This document shows, piece after piece, positions 24,683 to 37,779 of a DNA stretch of 64,000 bases. This DNA is from Dicyema japonicum (taxonomy: Eukaryota > Dicyemida > Rhombozoa > Dicyemidae). The translations under genes were made by a program, and so were the position numbers. Below the pieces are notes generated by a model. The model was not told where the DNA came from. It ran no database searches and worked only from the letters and a program-made list of their open reading frames with translations. Location of the stretch: the NCBI GenBank assembly GCA_011109175.1, contig RDEW01000003.1:1-64000 (forward strand). The letters run 5' to 3'. Numbering within the stretch: the first letter of the stretch is position 1; every line of letters starts with the position of its first letter.

Positions 24683-24781
24683 TCTTTATTTTCAAAATAT
24701 GAATTAGTAAGCAGTTCTCGTGATTGAGCGAATTATCACTTGCAATTTGTAAGGAAATGGTTTCGATTAACTATATAATTA

Positions 24782-26368
24782 CAGTCGAAAAAACATTTCT
24801 TCTTTCATTAATACCGGATCAGTCATTTCAAGATTAATTCAAATAGATGAAGTTAAACAAGTTTCTAATGAAGTCAATCAATTTGAAAAACTTGACGAAT
24901 TAACTTTTAATGCTTTTCGTCGTTTGAGGGATGATTCCTTTTCTATTTCTGGTACTTTAATCAAAGCCATCGCGAAAAAAATATCGACAAAATTGAATTA
25001 TTCAACATCTTTTAAAGCCTCAAACGGTTGGTTAGACAGATTTAAGAAGAGACATGATCTGGTTTTTAAAGCCATTTGTGGTGAAAAAAATTCAGCAGAT
25101 AAAAGTAATTTGGCAAATTTTTTCTTTCAATTCGATAATTTGTTGAAAACTTATGGTCATGAAAATATTTTTAACTGTGATGAAACATCTTTGTATGTTA
25201 AAAAATTTCCTTCAAGATCTTATGTCGAATCTATAGAAACATGTCATGGTACAAAATTCAGTAAAAAAAGAGTAACAGTTCTCCTTTGCTGTAATGCATC
25301 AGGAAATAAATTAAGACCCCTTGTTATTGGAAAATACAAATCACCTCGTTGTATGAAAAGTTTGCTTAATTATATTTTAACATAGATTTTGATTGTGAAA
25401 AATTCGGTATTTTATATGCAGCGTCAAAAAATTCCTGGATGAATAGAGAAATTTTCAAAATGTGGCTTTCAAAGATTAACGACGACTTTCTCTCACAAGA
25501 TAGAAAAATACTTTTAATAATGGATATTACTACATGACATTATTTATTGGAATACTCAAATGTTAAATTGTTTTTTCTTCCGAAAAAGACAACATCTTTG
25601 ATTCAACCTTTAGACATGGGTATAATAAAGTGTTTTAAAGTACATTACATAAACTTCCTAATGGATTTTATGCTCAATTTGGAAGAAGATACAACAATTA
25701 ATCTTAAATTTTTAAAAAAAATATAGATATGCGACAGATTATGGTACTTGCTAAAAAGGCGTGGATGGAAGTTAAAGAAACAACAGTAATTAATTGTTGG
25801 AAGAAAATTGAGGAAAATAAAGAAGAATCAGTTGAAGATAAAAATTGTGGGGAAGAACTCCTGGAAGAAATAGTAACTGAAGTAATATCTGAAGAAAACG
25901 AAGATCTAGTCAAGAGTTGCGAGTTTTATAATGGAGTTAACACAGGGGACAAAACAACGATGTCAGAAACTTATGAAATGATGGATAAGTTAGAAAATGT
26001 AGCTCAAAATACATCTTTTGAGACATTACAAAAATATTATAAGTTTAGATTTCAACTTGGAAAAGATTTAAGAAATAAGAAAAATTTGAAATTGACTGAT
26101 TATTTCAAAAAATGTTTTAAAAATAATGATTTGTTAATTAATAAAAATCGAATAAAAAACATAGAATAGAAATCTATCAAATTATAGAGCAAAAAATCAC
26201 AACTTATTTTATAAACACTTTGGAAGAGGTGAAGAAGTTCCTTTTTCGCAAAGTAAACAAAAATTTAAGTTAAATCAACCATAAATCAATAGTTTGAACC
26301 AAACCCCGGTTTTGGAGGGCACCCCCGCTTTTTAAGGCACTTTGATGCCCCACCCCGGGGTTCGACTG
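24782..26368 (+). mobile_element. Dead Tigger/pogo-like transposon (R2)
   Basis: Same insertion with TA duplications (24780-24781, 26369-26370), the same frameshift and the same TGA after IMDITT. It was therefore dead before the segments were duplicated. A handful of substitutions lie in the 3' 200 bp. Confidence 0.85.
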
Positions 26369-26382
26369 TAATTAACACAGCC

Positions 26383-26500
26383 ATCCAAAGTGGACCCTTC
26401 CGACATTATCGACGTTGCGTTGCTTCTCACGACTGCAACAGAGATCAATTGGAGAAGTCTCCGGGTCTCAGGCGTGTCGTGGTTTTTTACATTAAATATA
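26383..26500 (+). repeat. Dispersed repeat A (R2 copy)
   Basis: Same family as at 13397, with the same position relative to the Tigger element. Confidence 0.65.
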
Positions 26501-26874
26501 TCGGCTACCCCTCATCCTTTTTACTATCAACGGTCCGATGGCGCGTAGAAGGAATCCCAAATTTTCCGATGCGACGGACTGGAAATATCAAGGTTATCGT
26601 TTTTCCATAATTATTTCCTTCGTGGTCGTGAAAATACAAGTGAAACCACCTTCTTATAGTTTTAAGACTGAACTACAGTTCAAGTCATCCTTTCCAAAAC
26701 ATTTTTGAGTCTCCTGTAGATTTAACGAAACAAGAAGTGAAATTTATTTATTAACCCCAAGCTTACAATTTTTGGTAAGCTCAGCACAAACAGTTAATTA
26801 TTAATCCAAGGAAGGAACCCAGCGGAGAACTTCTTGTCCATTTTCCAATAGTCCATTACATGCTTCCGCTTTTG

Positions 26875-28505
26875 ATGGGAGGTGGAGAAGTAGGTTCACC
26901 CTTTACCAGAAAGCTGCTGGAAAAAAGCCTGAAAGTCCCCAACCATTGCCTGAGGTCCTTAATCCAGACGAAAAGAAAGTTTTCATCAAAATAATTCAAG
27001 AACTTGAAAACCGGATAAACAAGTAACTTTAAAAATTTCAAAGATAGATATCAAGGTCTCTGTGACTACCTGAGCGTTACTAACACAAAGTATGAATACG
27101 AGCTGAATCAGCAAATATCCGAGAAAAAGGACATAACAAACTACCTCAAGAAAAACCTTCAATCGAAAGGTTTCAATGAAATGTGTAAATTGTCAGGATT
27201 CGAAATATGTCAGCTAAATAACAAATTGACAGACTTGAATGAAGAAAAGGACAAAGAGCGGCAATCTTTTGAAAGCCAGCTGAGGTTACTAAAACAAGAA
27301 TTTCAGGAAACCAAGGACGCCTTGAGTGTAGAAAATATTACATTAGGTTTTGTCTTTTGGTTAAACTCAAAGCCGGAAAGATTGCCTCTTTAGAGGAATT
27401 CAAGGTACAAAAGGAGGACATTTTGTCAAAAATAAGCAGATTAGAAAATGAAATAAAGGAAAATGAGGTCAAAAGAAAGGAAGAGCTATATCAGCTAGAA
27501 AAACAAAACATCCTCGATCGTCACACGTAAATTCTAATAACACTAAAGACTCCAAAAAGTGACTCTGCACAAACTAATCGACATCTCGACAAAATTCCGC
27601 GAGGAAACTAATCGACAGATGGCAGAAACAACGATACGGTCAATTCAAGAGAATACGGCCTTATCTAATGACTACAAGAAACTCAAAAACAAATGTGCGG
27701 GAATTCTCGAGGAAAATAAAAAATTAAAAGAAAGGGCAGCGATTCAAAAAGTAAACGAAGAAATATCTCAGGCTGTGAAAAAAAACCTATCAACCAAGAA
27801 CATTAGCCTAATAGGGGTATGATTAGGCTAACAATCCGAAAGATCATCAAAATACTGATGGAGACAAACAAATGTCTTAAATCCAAGCTTAAAAGCCAAC
27901 AGTTCAAACAACCGATGGATGAAACTCCAAACATACAAGAAAGTGAGGATAATGAGCTGAATAATTCAAAACTAAATAATGACACAAACGACTCCCAGTT
28001 ACTTGAATTGACTATCTCGGAGTCACAAAATAATGAGTTGTTGCAACGAAATTATTCAGTTTTTCAGAGAATTTTGAAATTCTTGATCAAAATCTATTAT
28101 TTTTTAAATTCAGTATTCGGCATGCTTTATTTAGGAATTTGACAATTTAGAAAATCGCAAAATTGAGGAAGAAGAGTTAAGTTACGAATTAATTTCAATG
28201 ACTTCTCTAATAACCTCTTTAGGAGTCCACGATTCTGAGCAGGAAGAAATATATAAGAAATTACAGTCCGTCCCACATCAAGAGGAATTTGAAGAAGAAC
28301 AAGAGTAGCTTTCGTTTAATGAGGGAGATTCAAATTTTCAGCTCCAGAAGAAAAGTATTTCCACTACCGAATTGGAGATGCTGGAATAGTTCCAATGGAA
28401 AGCGATGTCTTTTTAGCAAATATAAAGAAGAAAAGATCTAGGCTGATAGGGGACAACAAAACATACATGAAATATCTTATTAAAAAAATATCCGATAAAG
28501 TTTAG
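26875..28505 (+). CDS. CFAP157: CFAP157-like cilia/flagella protein, spanning the R2/R3 junction
   Basis: Second complete copy, almost identical to 13889-15521. The tail is in frame here (the A missing at 15436 is present), ending at TAG 28503-28505. It is one of two near-identical full-length copies in the window. The presence of a cilium gene fits a ciliated animal such as a dicyemid. The step near 27023 (INK/NFKNF) is unresolved as in the other copy. Confidence 0.8.
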
Positions 28506-28762
28506 TGATGTAATAATTTTAGATTGAGACATCCGTTAATGAAGAAATATCTTCTAATATTGTTGAAGACTAATTTTTAATGACTTTTAATAAAATAATA
28601 TTTATTTCGTCCAGTAACATATGTTCGAAAGTTCACAGGGACACTTTGATGTACTCAGTAAAGATCGATCGGATAATCTCTGAAATTGAGTCCTTTGCTA
28701 ATTTAATCAATTGAAATGTCTCCGAAATCACTCGAATTACAACGTAAGATGTTCCCTTAGAC

Positions 28763-29216
28763 CAGTGGTTCCTAACCTGGGTTCCGCAATTTAATAAAAA
28801 TAAAAATTTTAATTAAAAAATTAGCACGTTATATATTTAGGCTCAGTTCAAAATACGGAATAAATATACCGGAAACTGCAGATTGCGTAATATGCAAGCC
28901 ATTAATGTCAGACACCCCTATTGCTCCTGTGAGATATTTACCAATGAAGCGTTCTCATATTAAAAACAAGGATTTGGCTAACATCTGTTTATCAAAAGGA
29001 AATCGTTTGCTTTTTTGTTTTAAGGAAAATCTTCATCAATCAAGGACTATATTGTATTCAGTTGTACTTGAAAACATGAAAGGTCATCCAAAAGCATACA
29101 TGAAAACATTGTCGTTAATCTTCTCTTTTATAGGCTTTCATAAGGAAGACTTACTGTTAGTTCCTGTTTTCAAGATAATGCTAATCATTTTTCAATTATT
29201 TTTACGTAATTTTTAA
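28763..29216 (+). mobile_element. hAT remnant, R3 copy
   Basis: Essentially identical to the R2 copy, with the terminal repeat at 28763 and the BED-like frame to 29216. Nothing suggests activity: there is no catalytic domain and no paired terminal repeat. Confidence 0.5.
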
Positions 29217-29579
29217 TTTAGATGAAATTTACTGTATTTTATAAGTTATGACGAAATCAATATATTTTTTATATAATTAATTGGTCCAAGAAAAGTCTGC
29301 ACTCTTTTTTTTATGTCACCTTGATGACCACCGGCAGATCACGTTCTCTCGTGTCCTAGCCCGCTATATATGTCTTCCCCACACGTAATTAACCCTTTGG
29401 ATCTCTGGGAATGTCAGTTATTGACAGTTGCCAGGCAAAAGGCCTGATGGTCTCAGGTTAGTTTTTAATTATAAATTATATAAAAAGATTTAAATTATTT
29501 GATCCTACAGGAACAACTTATTGGTTGTTTTACAGAAAATATAAGAAAGAATATTTTAAGTCAAATAAAATTAATCAAA

Positions 29580-30065
29580 TTAAAATTGGTCTTCAACGTG
29601 GAAGTATTCTCCTTTCCAGTTTTTTCTGAACAATTGACCTTTCCCGTTTACTCTGTAAACGTATGTCCCGTCAAGATTTACATATACGACATGTTCTCTA
29701 ACATGATTATTTCTTCTTTTTTTAATAAAATAAGCTAAGAATTTTTCATATAACAATCTCATTAGCTCAACAAAAACATCAAGGAAAACTTCAGATAGTG
29801 TCATCATAAACATTCTAAAAACATCTGGAAACAGTTGATAACACATTAACATTATTTCTACGCAAACACTTGGATTTATTGTCGTATGATACACCATGAA
29901 TGCTATAAATATGTTAACGTCGATCTCCTCGGGATAGTTATTTAAAAAGTATAGAAAAACTTCTATATCCAACATGTTTGGGTATTCTAAATTATAGACG
30001 TTAACCAACCGGTCATTTTTAACAATTTGTTTCGTTCGTAATTCTTCTCTTTTATAGGCGTTCAT
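29580..30065 (-). CDS. Unknown 161-residue protein (R3)
   Basis: Residue-for-residue the same as the R2 ORF. The frame is uninterrupted from ATG at 30065 to the stop at 29580, and I see no ultrashort intron inside. Function is not recognised. Possible readings are a real orphan gene or an accessory ORF of the surrounding mobile sequences. Confidence 0.4.
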   Translation of the reverse strand: MNAYKREELRTKQIVKNDRLVNVYNLEYPNMLDIEVFLYFLNNYPEEIDVNIFIAFMVYHTTINPSVCVEIMLMCYQLFPDVFRMFMMTLSEVFLDVFVELMRLLYEKFLAYFIKKRRNNHVREHVVYVNLDGTYVYRVNGKGQLFRKNWKGEYFHVEDQF

Positions 30066-30939
30066 AAGGAAGACTTAACTGCTACTTCCTGTTTGTCGGT
30101 ATATTTAAAATTCAATTTCAATTTATAGTTTCTAATTTACTGAGCCACTATGGTAGTTGCCTCAACTTATCAATGAACTCACCCTACATCAACTACTACG
30201 AACCGATCTAAAACAAACCTAAAGAAGATCGCCTTCCATGCAACAGTTACACAAATCCTCCAACGTTTCTCGACTATCCTGTTACGACCGACACTATCCG
30301 AAACTCTTATGAAGAGAACGGAGGATCAAATAATAACCCCGAAATACCGGTGTGTTCTCCAAGTTTATAGAAAGTCTGTTGGGTCGCGGGAGGAATATTA
30401 AGAAAAGTTGAGAAGGCTGCTAAGCGAAGCAGGAATCACCTAGTGGACTGTATAATAAAGACCCTTGGAAAATCTAGTATTGTGGTGAGATCAAAAAGCT
30501 TTTATATTTATCTTTAACTCAATGAGCTTAATTATAAGCTGAACACACTAATTAACTGGCTGCGATTTCATGTCTTTTTTTATGGCATCAGCTGGTCCAA
30601 CTATTCAGAGGAAACCACATGTTGTGTTGCAGATGAGGAATCAAAGTTAACAAATTCCACTCCATTGAGTTTTATTGGTAACCTCTTAGGTGGTGTACCA
30701 GTGATGTCTAACATTACTACGGAAACCAAATCAAAGAATTTCGTCAACATACCTCCGAATTCTTTGCTAGTTTACGGGACTGACTATTTCGCAATTAAAT
30801 GACGCCATATGGGCTTTAGTTCGAAAGATCTGTAAAACTTTCAAACACTGAAGTAGATTTTGGAGAGATTCGAAGAAGATTTTTGTACTGTAAGCCCAAT
30901 TATTATTTATTATAAGCAGCATGCGTAAAATCATAATAG

Positions 30940-32110
30940 TTATAATTTCACTCGTGCAGCATTTAATCCACTTCCTCGATCGTAAGATAGATCCTCGATC
31001 GTAAGATAGTTTCCTTAGATCGTCCAGGTAGTCTCCACCTTTTAGACTTTTGTTTACGAACTTTAGATTTCCGTCAAGTGTTTTGTAATACGCCGGCGTC
31101 CACGAAAACACGGTCGCTGTCTCATGAAGTAATCCTCCATTGCTATGCTGGATCACTTAAGTCCATACTTATGATATGTCCAAATAGCCTCCAACGCATA
31201 TCAACAATTTCGAGACTTAGTGGACCCGTACAACATCTCTTATATAGTGATTCCTTGTTTATTCTTGCTGGCCAGTTCAGATCTAGTAAGGATCTAAGTT
31301 GTCTTCGATGGAAAGAGTCAATTCCAAGTTGTTCAGTTTTGGACGTCCCTAAGGTCGATGAATTGTATATTAGGATCGGCTTGACAAAGGCTTCACACAA
31401 TCTCAAACTAAGTGATGTGCAGGATCGTCGTTTGTCAATCCACTCTTTCTTCAACTTGTTCATCTTTACCCAAGCGATGGCCTTCCTTCTGGCAATATTT
31501 TGACTGTCTCCAGGTAAAGAGCCAAGTTTTTTTCGTTTTTCGCCATGTTTCACTTGATCTGCTTTCCATTCTCCTGATTTCCACAATGTCGGATTTTGCG
31601 GTGTTCATTCCAAGGAATCACCAATTTGTTTTTTGACACAAAGAAGACGTCGTCCGCGTAAGCAATTTCGACGATGTTGTAATGAGTACCAACATTGCAC
31701 GTAAATTCACAGAAAAACGTCTTACCGACCCGCACTCTGAGCTTCGTGCTAGCTAGCAACACTCTGATCATAATGACAGAACCAGGGTCCAAGAATTGTT
31801 CCAGTATCCTGATAAGTAGACCACAGCGGACCGTGTCAAAGGCCCTAGAGAAGTCTATTCCCAGGACTGTTGTTGCACTTTCAAATCTCTGGTTGATAGC
31901 GCAGCGCCACTTGTTGCTCATACTACATCAGCAGTGGATCTTCCTGTCCTGAATCCACTGTGACTAGGGGATAGATAGTTGTCAACTTGTTCTCTGATTC
32001 GGTTTAACGTAACTAATGCCAGAAGTTTCTGTAAGGTGTTTAGCAGGATTATTGGACGTAGGTTTTCAACAGGACCAGCATGCTTGTTAGAGTTTCCATT
32101 TTCTTTGATC
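30940..32110 (-). mobile_element. Non-LTR RT fossil, antisense (R3, best preserved)
   Basis: Contains the same palm block with IDFSRAFDTV and AYADD (31550-31921). A longer open C-terminal region at 31143-31586 runs through IVDMRWRLFGHIISMDLSDP and continues in another frame (30767-31156) with YKTLDGNLKFVNKSLKGG and LDDLRKLSYDRG. This is the usual ending of such LINE proteins. The missing QGD region and the frame breaks still make it non-functional. Confidence 0.85.
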
Positions 32111-32199
32111 CCAAATAGCTGAAATTTCGGATAGACAAATTGCCAAGATCAGTAATCAAATGTGGGAATACCACGTTTAAACATTTTTTAATTAGTCGC

Positions 32200-32459
32200 A
32201 GAGGACAAGGTCTCCATTATGGCCTGCATGCATTAAACACGCAAAGCGAGTCACTCCTCGTGATTGCCAAGCCGTCCAATTAACCTGATTAACTCAGACG
32301 TGCTCAGACCAAGAACGCCAGACGCCTCAACGGAGATCGGCTGGAATACGAACAGATCAGTAATTCCGCAGTACTTTCCCCTTTTCGAATCTTTAGTATT
32401 ACTCGCTGCAGAAGCCGTGCGCAACGACGACTTGATCAGATTTACGGCTGAGAAAGTGT
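32200..32459 (-). mobile_element. Endonuclease fragment, cut by the deletion (R3)
   Basis: Same truncated fragment and same junction as in R2, showing that the deletion happened once, before R2 and R3 separated. Confidence 0.7.
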
Positions 32460-33195
32460 TAGTTTCTTCAATTTATACCTCCTTTGTTGCTTCTATTGCA
32501 CCAAAACACCATATTTTCATGCTTGAGTCGCCGCATAGGATCAGGTTTTTGCAGAACTTAGTCATCTTTTTTCATTTCTCGAAAAATTTTCTGCAGAACT
32601 TCCAACTGCGACTCATCCATATTGTTTGAACGTCTATTACCACAAATTCACATTAGGGAGATCCAATGACTTAGATTTCACGTCTCTAGATCATATCTGT
32701 AGAACAAAGGTGTTTCCGTCCCAGCAACCGGCCTTCCGCTTATCTTATCTTCAAAGCTTAGGGGGAGGGGGTTTCAAAGTTTGATCTTTTTCTCGTTTAT
32801 AATGAAGATATCGACTACTTTGACCGCCATCAGAAAAGGTTGTTCTCTGTTTTTATTCTTAGCACAAGATTTTCAGACCATGGATTATTTTTACATAGTT
32901 CTCTGGGCCCTCCAGAACCAGAGCCATTATTTTTTAGTAAATTCACCTCCGACTGAAAACCATTGTCTTCCTTCTTACCGTGAACCTGGAAGAGATGATT
33001 GAAACTCAAATTTCTGAAAAAAGGAATTTTCGGGTGAACGTAAGATCCGGATTCTATTCCGTCCAACCAAAAATTAGAAGAACTTGAAGGATCAAAAAAA
33101 TCAAAATCAGATTTTAATTTAGCCAATTTGATGGCTTCAAATTTTTTAAACAAATAAGAAGAATAACTTAAAATATGACTAATATCCAAATCCAT
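32460..33195 (-). CDS. Unknown minus-strand multi-exon gene, 3'-truncated (R3)
   Basis: Same as the R2 copy: intact first exon from 33195, same truncation at the deletion junction, divergent from polybromo. Confidence 0.4.
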
Positions 33196-33482
33196 GAATT
33201 CAAATCGTTAATATTAGAATATTTCCTTAGAAATTACTCTTGCTCTTTGTCCGTTGAAAAAGTTTCCAAACCAAATTTTCAATTTTTTGGAACGTTAGAG
33301 CCAAAATATTCCTAGTGAGTAATTTCCTCTGAATCGAGTCAAAAGTTTTCCGTGGTTTCAAAAAACGTAGAACCACATGTTAGAACAATTTATGAATGAT
33401 TGAAATTTATTAATGAATTTACTCTTTATTAAAATAAAATAAATATTTAAAAATAAATCTTTTTGTGTTCATTGATTCGTTT

Positions 33483-36400
33483 ATGAGTACGGAAATACTG
33501 GAAGAGGATAATGACAATAACAATCGAGACATACAAATACCCGGTGATTTAACAGACTTTCAAGCTTCTGTCCACTTATTTCAGTTAATTTACGACCGCA
33601 GGGGTGCGAGAAAACGAAGATTATCTGAAGCATTCTTAATTTTGCCTTCAAAAGAGGTTCTTTATTCTAATAAATAATAGGAAAATCCTGAATATTACCA
33701 AATTATCACAAATCCAATGGATATGAAGTCGGTCGCCTGCAGTATTAAGAAACGTGATAAATCCTTCCCAGAAGTTGTGAGTGGTCTAAAGCTTATATTT
33801 GACAACGCCATGTATTACAACGAGGCTGACTCTCAAATTCATAAAGTACTATATTTATAAATGAAGGATGCCAATACACTAAAAAACACAATTTCCTCTT
33901 TTATTGAGGACCCACATGCTTATAATCTGAACAGAGATCCCTCTTCGTTTTACAAATTGGTAGCTGATCTTCAAAGCAGTGACGAAGACGGAAAAACAGA
34001 TGACGAAGAATGCAATAGTTCTGATTCCCAAGGTCCCTTAGATTCCGTCCCCTCACAGAGTTTGCTTCAGCAAATTATTTTTCTCATTCAAAGTCGGATC
34101 GATGAGTTGTATAAACTTTAAACATTGTAGTCCCAGCTACGTGTTAGACGAGGGAAAAGTCACTAAGGAAATGGATGAATTTAGTAAACAAAAATTTCGA
34201 AATTTGGGAGAAATGCGTGCAAAATTTTCATTATTTTTGGAAAATAACCCAAGTCTTGACTTTAATTTTTCCCTTTCTTCTGAAGCTCAGAGATTATTTG
34301 CCGAGTACGATCGCCTCTATACAAAATTGAATGACGCATTTCATCACCTTTTATTAGTACAGGGAATTTTTAGTTTTAGGACATTGAAGAGTCTACTATT
34401 TTGCATATTCAGAAAATCCCCGAAAAATCGAAGAATTCTGATTATTATAAAGTTGTAGACAAGCCAATTGACCTGAAAATGATTTTTTCTAAGATTAACC
34501 GGGTAGAGGTACTGATTGGCTATATTTGCAGTATAACCACGTGAGTGAGATGATCAACGATTTCAAATTACTGATAAGAAATGTCAGAGTCTATAACGGG
34601 CCAAAGTCTCAAAACGTCCAGGACCTTACTGTTCTTTCTAATAGACTGGAGAAGTTCAAATCTTCCAAAAGTTCAAAAATGAGGTTATTTAAACAAAACA
34701 TCCAGAATTGATAATCATAGCTCAGTGCAGTCTGCCCTTTCTATGCTTTATAAAAATCTCACATCTTTGACTGATGACGATAACCGACGATTGTCTACTC
34801 CCTTCAAGACCCTTCCTTCAAAAATTGTAATATTGATTGATAATTTGTAGAAATTTAGGGAATACTACGAAATAATATCCCAACCTATCGATTTAAAAAC
34901 AATTAAAGATAACATTTCTAAGAATTATTATGCAAAAATTGAGGATGGGTTCAGCGATTTTAAGAAAATGTTGGACAATGCGCTCTTTTTTAATGATCCA
35001 CGCTCTCAAATATACAGGGTTAGGACTGACTACTTAATCTAGGATACTTTACAATTATATCATTTACTAGTGGAAAATATTTCACATTATTATAGGCAAA
35101 CAAGGTTATTGCCTGATCATCAAGTCGAAACTTTTCTAGTCTTTGTGGCAATTTTCGTAAATACTTATAACCTAAAGGTGAAATTATCAGATAAATATTA
35201 GGATGAGGAATCTGTGTGTTCAGATAGTCTGTCATCAAAGGAAGTTGAGTTTTACACTGATTTGTACGATGACGAATTCGACGCCTTCTCCAAGTCTCAG
35301 ATATTAGAGCACAAGTAAGTAATATTCTCTACTTAGAAATTACTTAAGTTGGGATAAAATTGCCAAACGTTTATTTGAGGTATTAAGATGTATTATTTTA
35401 GGGATTTTACCGAAGATTGGATGCATTTCAGAATGATATACTCACAACCATAGAATACGGCATTCAATTCTCACAGTCAGAATCGATGGTTGCTTGTTTT
35501 GTAAAGTTAGATGTATAACTATTCAATCAAACTAAGAAAATTCTACTATGATTGTAGAGACAAAATGACTGAGAAAGGGAAGGTGCTATGGTCTCCAGCA
35601 TTGAAGAATACCGCCTCGAATGATTCGCTTTTTCTTCCAAAGGCAGATTCTGGAATAGAATTAGTATTATTGCTTATATACTCCAGGACACATTCCTGTC
35701 TATAAGCCTTAATGGGGACTCATATTCTGTAGGGGATTACGTATATATCAGATTAAAGTTAGTCTTGTAGTTATCCCAGTACAGGGCATAAACGAATTAT
35801 GCTGATTTTAAATTTATTTAATTATTCTAACACGACTTTTGCCAGAGGACCCACATTTTATTACCCACATGAAGTTTTGAAGATGTGTGAGGAAATTGGG
35901 AGTTTAAAAGCTATGAATCAGGTTTTTGCTTTGTTTTACTCCAAGGAAGTTTTCAAAGCAGTTGAGAATTCTGAAATATCTGTTCAGTTTTTTGAGGGAA
36001 AGTGTTTTATTTTATGCATAAATGATTACTATAATTTGTACCCACAAGTTTCAACCGTGTATTTACTGTAGAATTTTGATAGTGGGGATGTGTTTGTGTG
36101 TGAGTTCTCATTCTGTTTAAAGAATAAAAAATTTATAAAAATTGATGTTTTCAGTTTGTTTTATATTTAGAATTGGGATACTATTTCTAGTTCTGTGAAA
36201 CTCATTCAGAGGAATACTAGTGTGGACAATTTTCGTCATGATTTCAATTCCGAGTCTTTTTCTTACATGTCTAATGTATTACTAACCTTGTATGTTTAGT
36301 TTAATATATATTCGAAATTAATTGAAAGAAAGCAGCACTACATTCAAATCAACGGTCCATCTTTGATGGGACTTTTAAGAATTGGTAGGTTTTATGTTCA

Positions 36401-37044
36401 TTTCAGGCTTTTCTTACTTGATCAGAGTGGGGGATGTGGATAAATGTATTTTGTGCGAGCAAATTTGGATGTTTAAAACAGTTTGTAATATTTAGTGAAG
36501 AAAATGGTGAAACCTATATTGAAGGAGTAATATATGATTTTATGCAAAATTATGTGTCTTCTAGTTTGTCTCCTAGTGGATTTTTTCAAGTAATACTAAC
36601 GCCTTTTCGACATCGGTGTTCACTCAACCATGTTAAGTGCCGAGTTGATATTGTTGGGTTTAACAAATTCTGTTCATGTATGTGTTTTGACTTTATATTA
36701 GCTCGATCAACCGAGATCCCTAATTACAGAGTTTTATTGTGTCGTGACGCTGTTCACAATGATTTGATTGTCCCTCTTCCTAATGATTACATTTGCCCAA
36801 AAATTTTGGTTTGAATCTAATGCCTTTTTCAAACAAGATGAGATTTTTCACTTCTCGGGACCTTTCCCTTTCTCTGTACGATTAATGTTTATTTTTTCAG
36901 CAATTTGTTTCCTGTGGTGAAATGAATAACGTTTATGCTGCAGATGCAGTGATGCCGATGACTATATTGACAAATTCTTTTAGTCATCAACTTTATGGGC
37001 ATAATTTGGATGCTATTATGAGTAATTGTGGATTATATTGTTAG
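33483..37044 (+). CDS. PBRM1: Polybromo/PBRM1 homologue, R3 copy, best preserved
   Basis: None of the bromodomain-region indels of R1 or R2 is present. With introns 33657-33680, 33846-33866, 34106-34130, 34357-34379, 34509-34531 and 34684-34720 removed, the frame runs through bromodomains 1 to 3. Each intron begins GT, ends AG and lies in an exon-compatible phase. The BAH2 tail differs from R1 and R2 over 36790-36920 (several one-base changes, last exon beginning QFVSCGEMNNVYAADAV), and I could not settle its splicing. Compared with human PBRM1 (six bromodomains, two BAH, HMG box), this protein has about four bromodomains, two BAH and no HMG box. A likely nuclear PBAF-type subunit. Confidence 0.85.
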
Positions 37045-37061
37045 ATACCCCCACATCTTTT

Positions 37062-37680
37062 ATGCCAAAGAAACGAAGAGGAAGGAAAGTTCATAATTTA
37101 ATGTTAAGTGGCAGAGTAAATCTTTTCTGAGGGATCTTCAAGCTGAACAAGGTAGACCACCGCTCAAACTAGAAATGCATCGGTGTGTGACAGATATTCA
37201 GGAGTTACATAGTTGCTTACTATTTTATTTGAAGATCAACCACCTCCCTCGCAAATTAAAAAAATATCTGATTCAGGTTCCACTGGTTTTTCTATCCAAC
37301 GACAAACTCATTCTGATTTCCAATCACGGATACCTAATCTTTCTGTTTGTGCGAACACTTTGATGTCGAATTATCCATGTAAAATGAACGTCCCTGACGA
37401 ATCCCCTAAGTCTCAAGTGCGACCTGAATTGTTGGATGTTTATGGAAAATTCATAGAAATAATGAAAAATAAGAGAAAATTATTAAGCGATTGGGATTCT
37501 TATTTGAATTTTGGTATTAGAGACCTTAAGCGTCCAATTGATGCTCGTGTTGCTGAAATTTTGTTACAACAAGATTTGGGGGGATTGAGTCAAGAACAAA
37601 TTGCTGTTAAATTGGTGCAATATAGGGACCAGTTAATTGCTGATTTAATTAGTATCTCTTCTTGTATTAATAAAATGTAA
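37062..37680 (+). CDS. Unknown protein with basic N-terminus, R3 copy
   Basis: Same as R2, with an intact last exon ending at 37680 and one substitution in the first intron (GTGGCAGAG instead of GTGGTAGAG). The first intron's phase problem is shared by all copies. Start is either 37062 or 37175. Confidence 0.55.
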
Positions 37681-37779
37681 TCTTTATTTTCAAAATATGA
37701 ATTAGTAAGCAGTTCTCGTGATTGAGCGAATTATCACTTGCAATTTGTAAGGAAATGGTTTCGATTAACTATATAATTA

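Larger units (their letters stand above)
15057..28042 (+). repeat. Tandem segment copy R2 (12986 bp)
   Basis: Second complete copy, starting at the same CFAP157 point as base 1. It shares with R3 the deletion junction at 19466, where the two sides overlap by a GT microhomology, so R2 and R3 descend from one deleted ancestor. Its polybromo has several private indels: two bases lost near 21090, one near 21351 and one gained near 21450. Confidence 0.93.

Noticed and set aside
15057-28043. Treating the 13 kb repeats as identical and therefore an assembly duplication.
   Set aside because: The copies differ by private indels, substitutions and a shared 1.77 kb deletion with a clean junction, so at least two versions are real. 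Copy number still needs long-read support.
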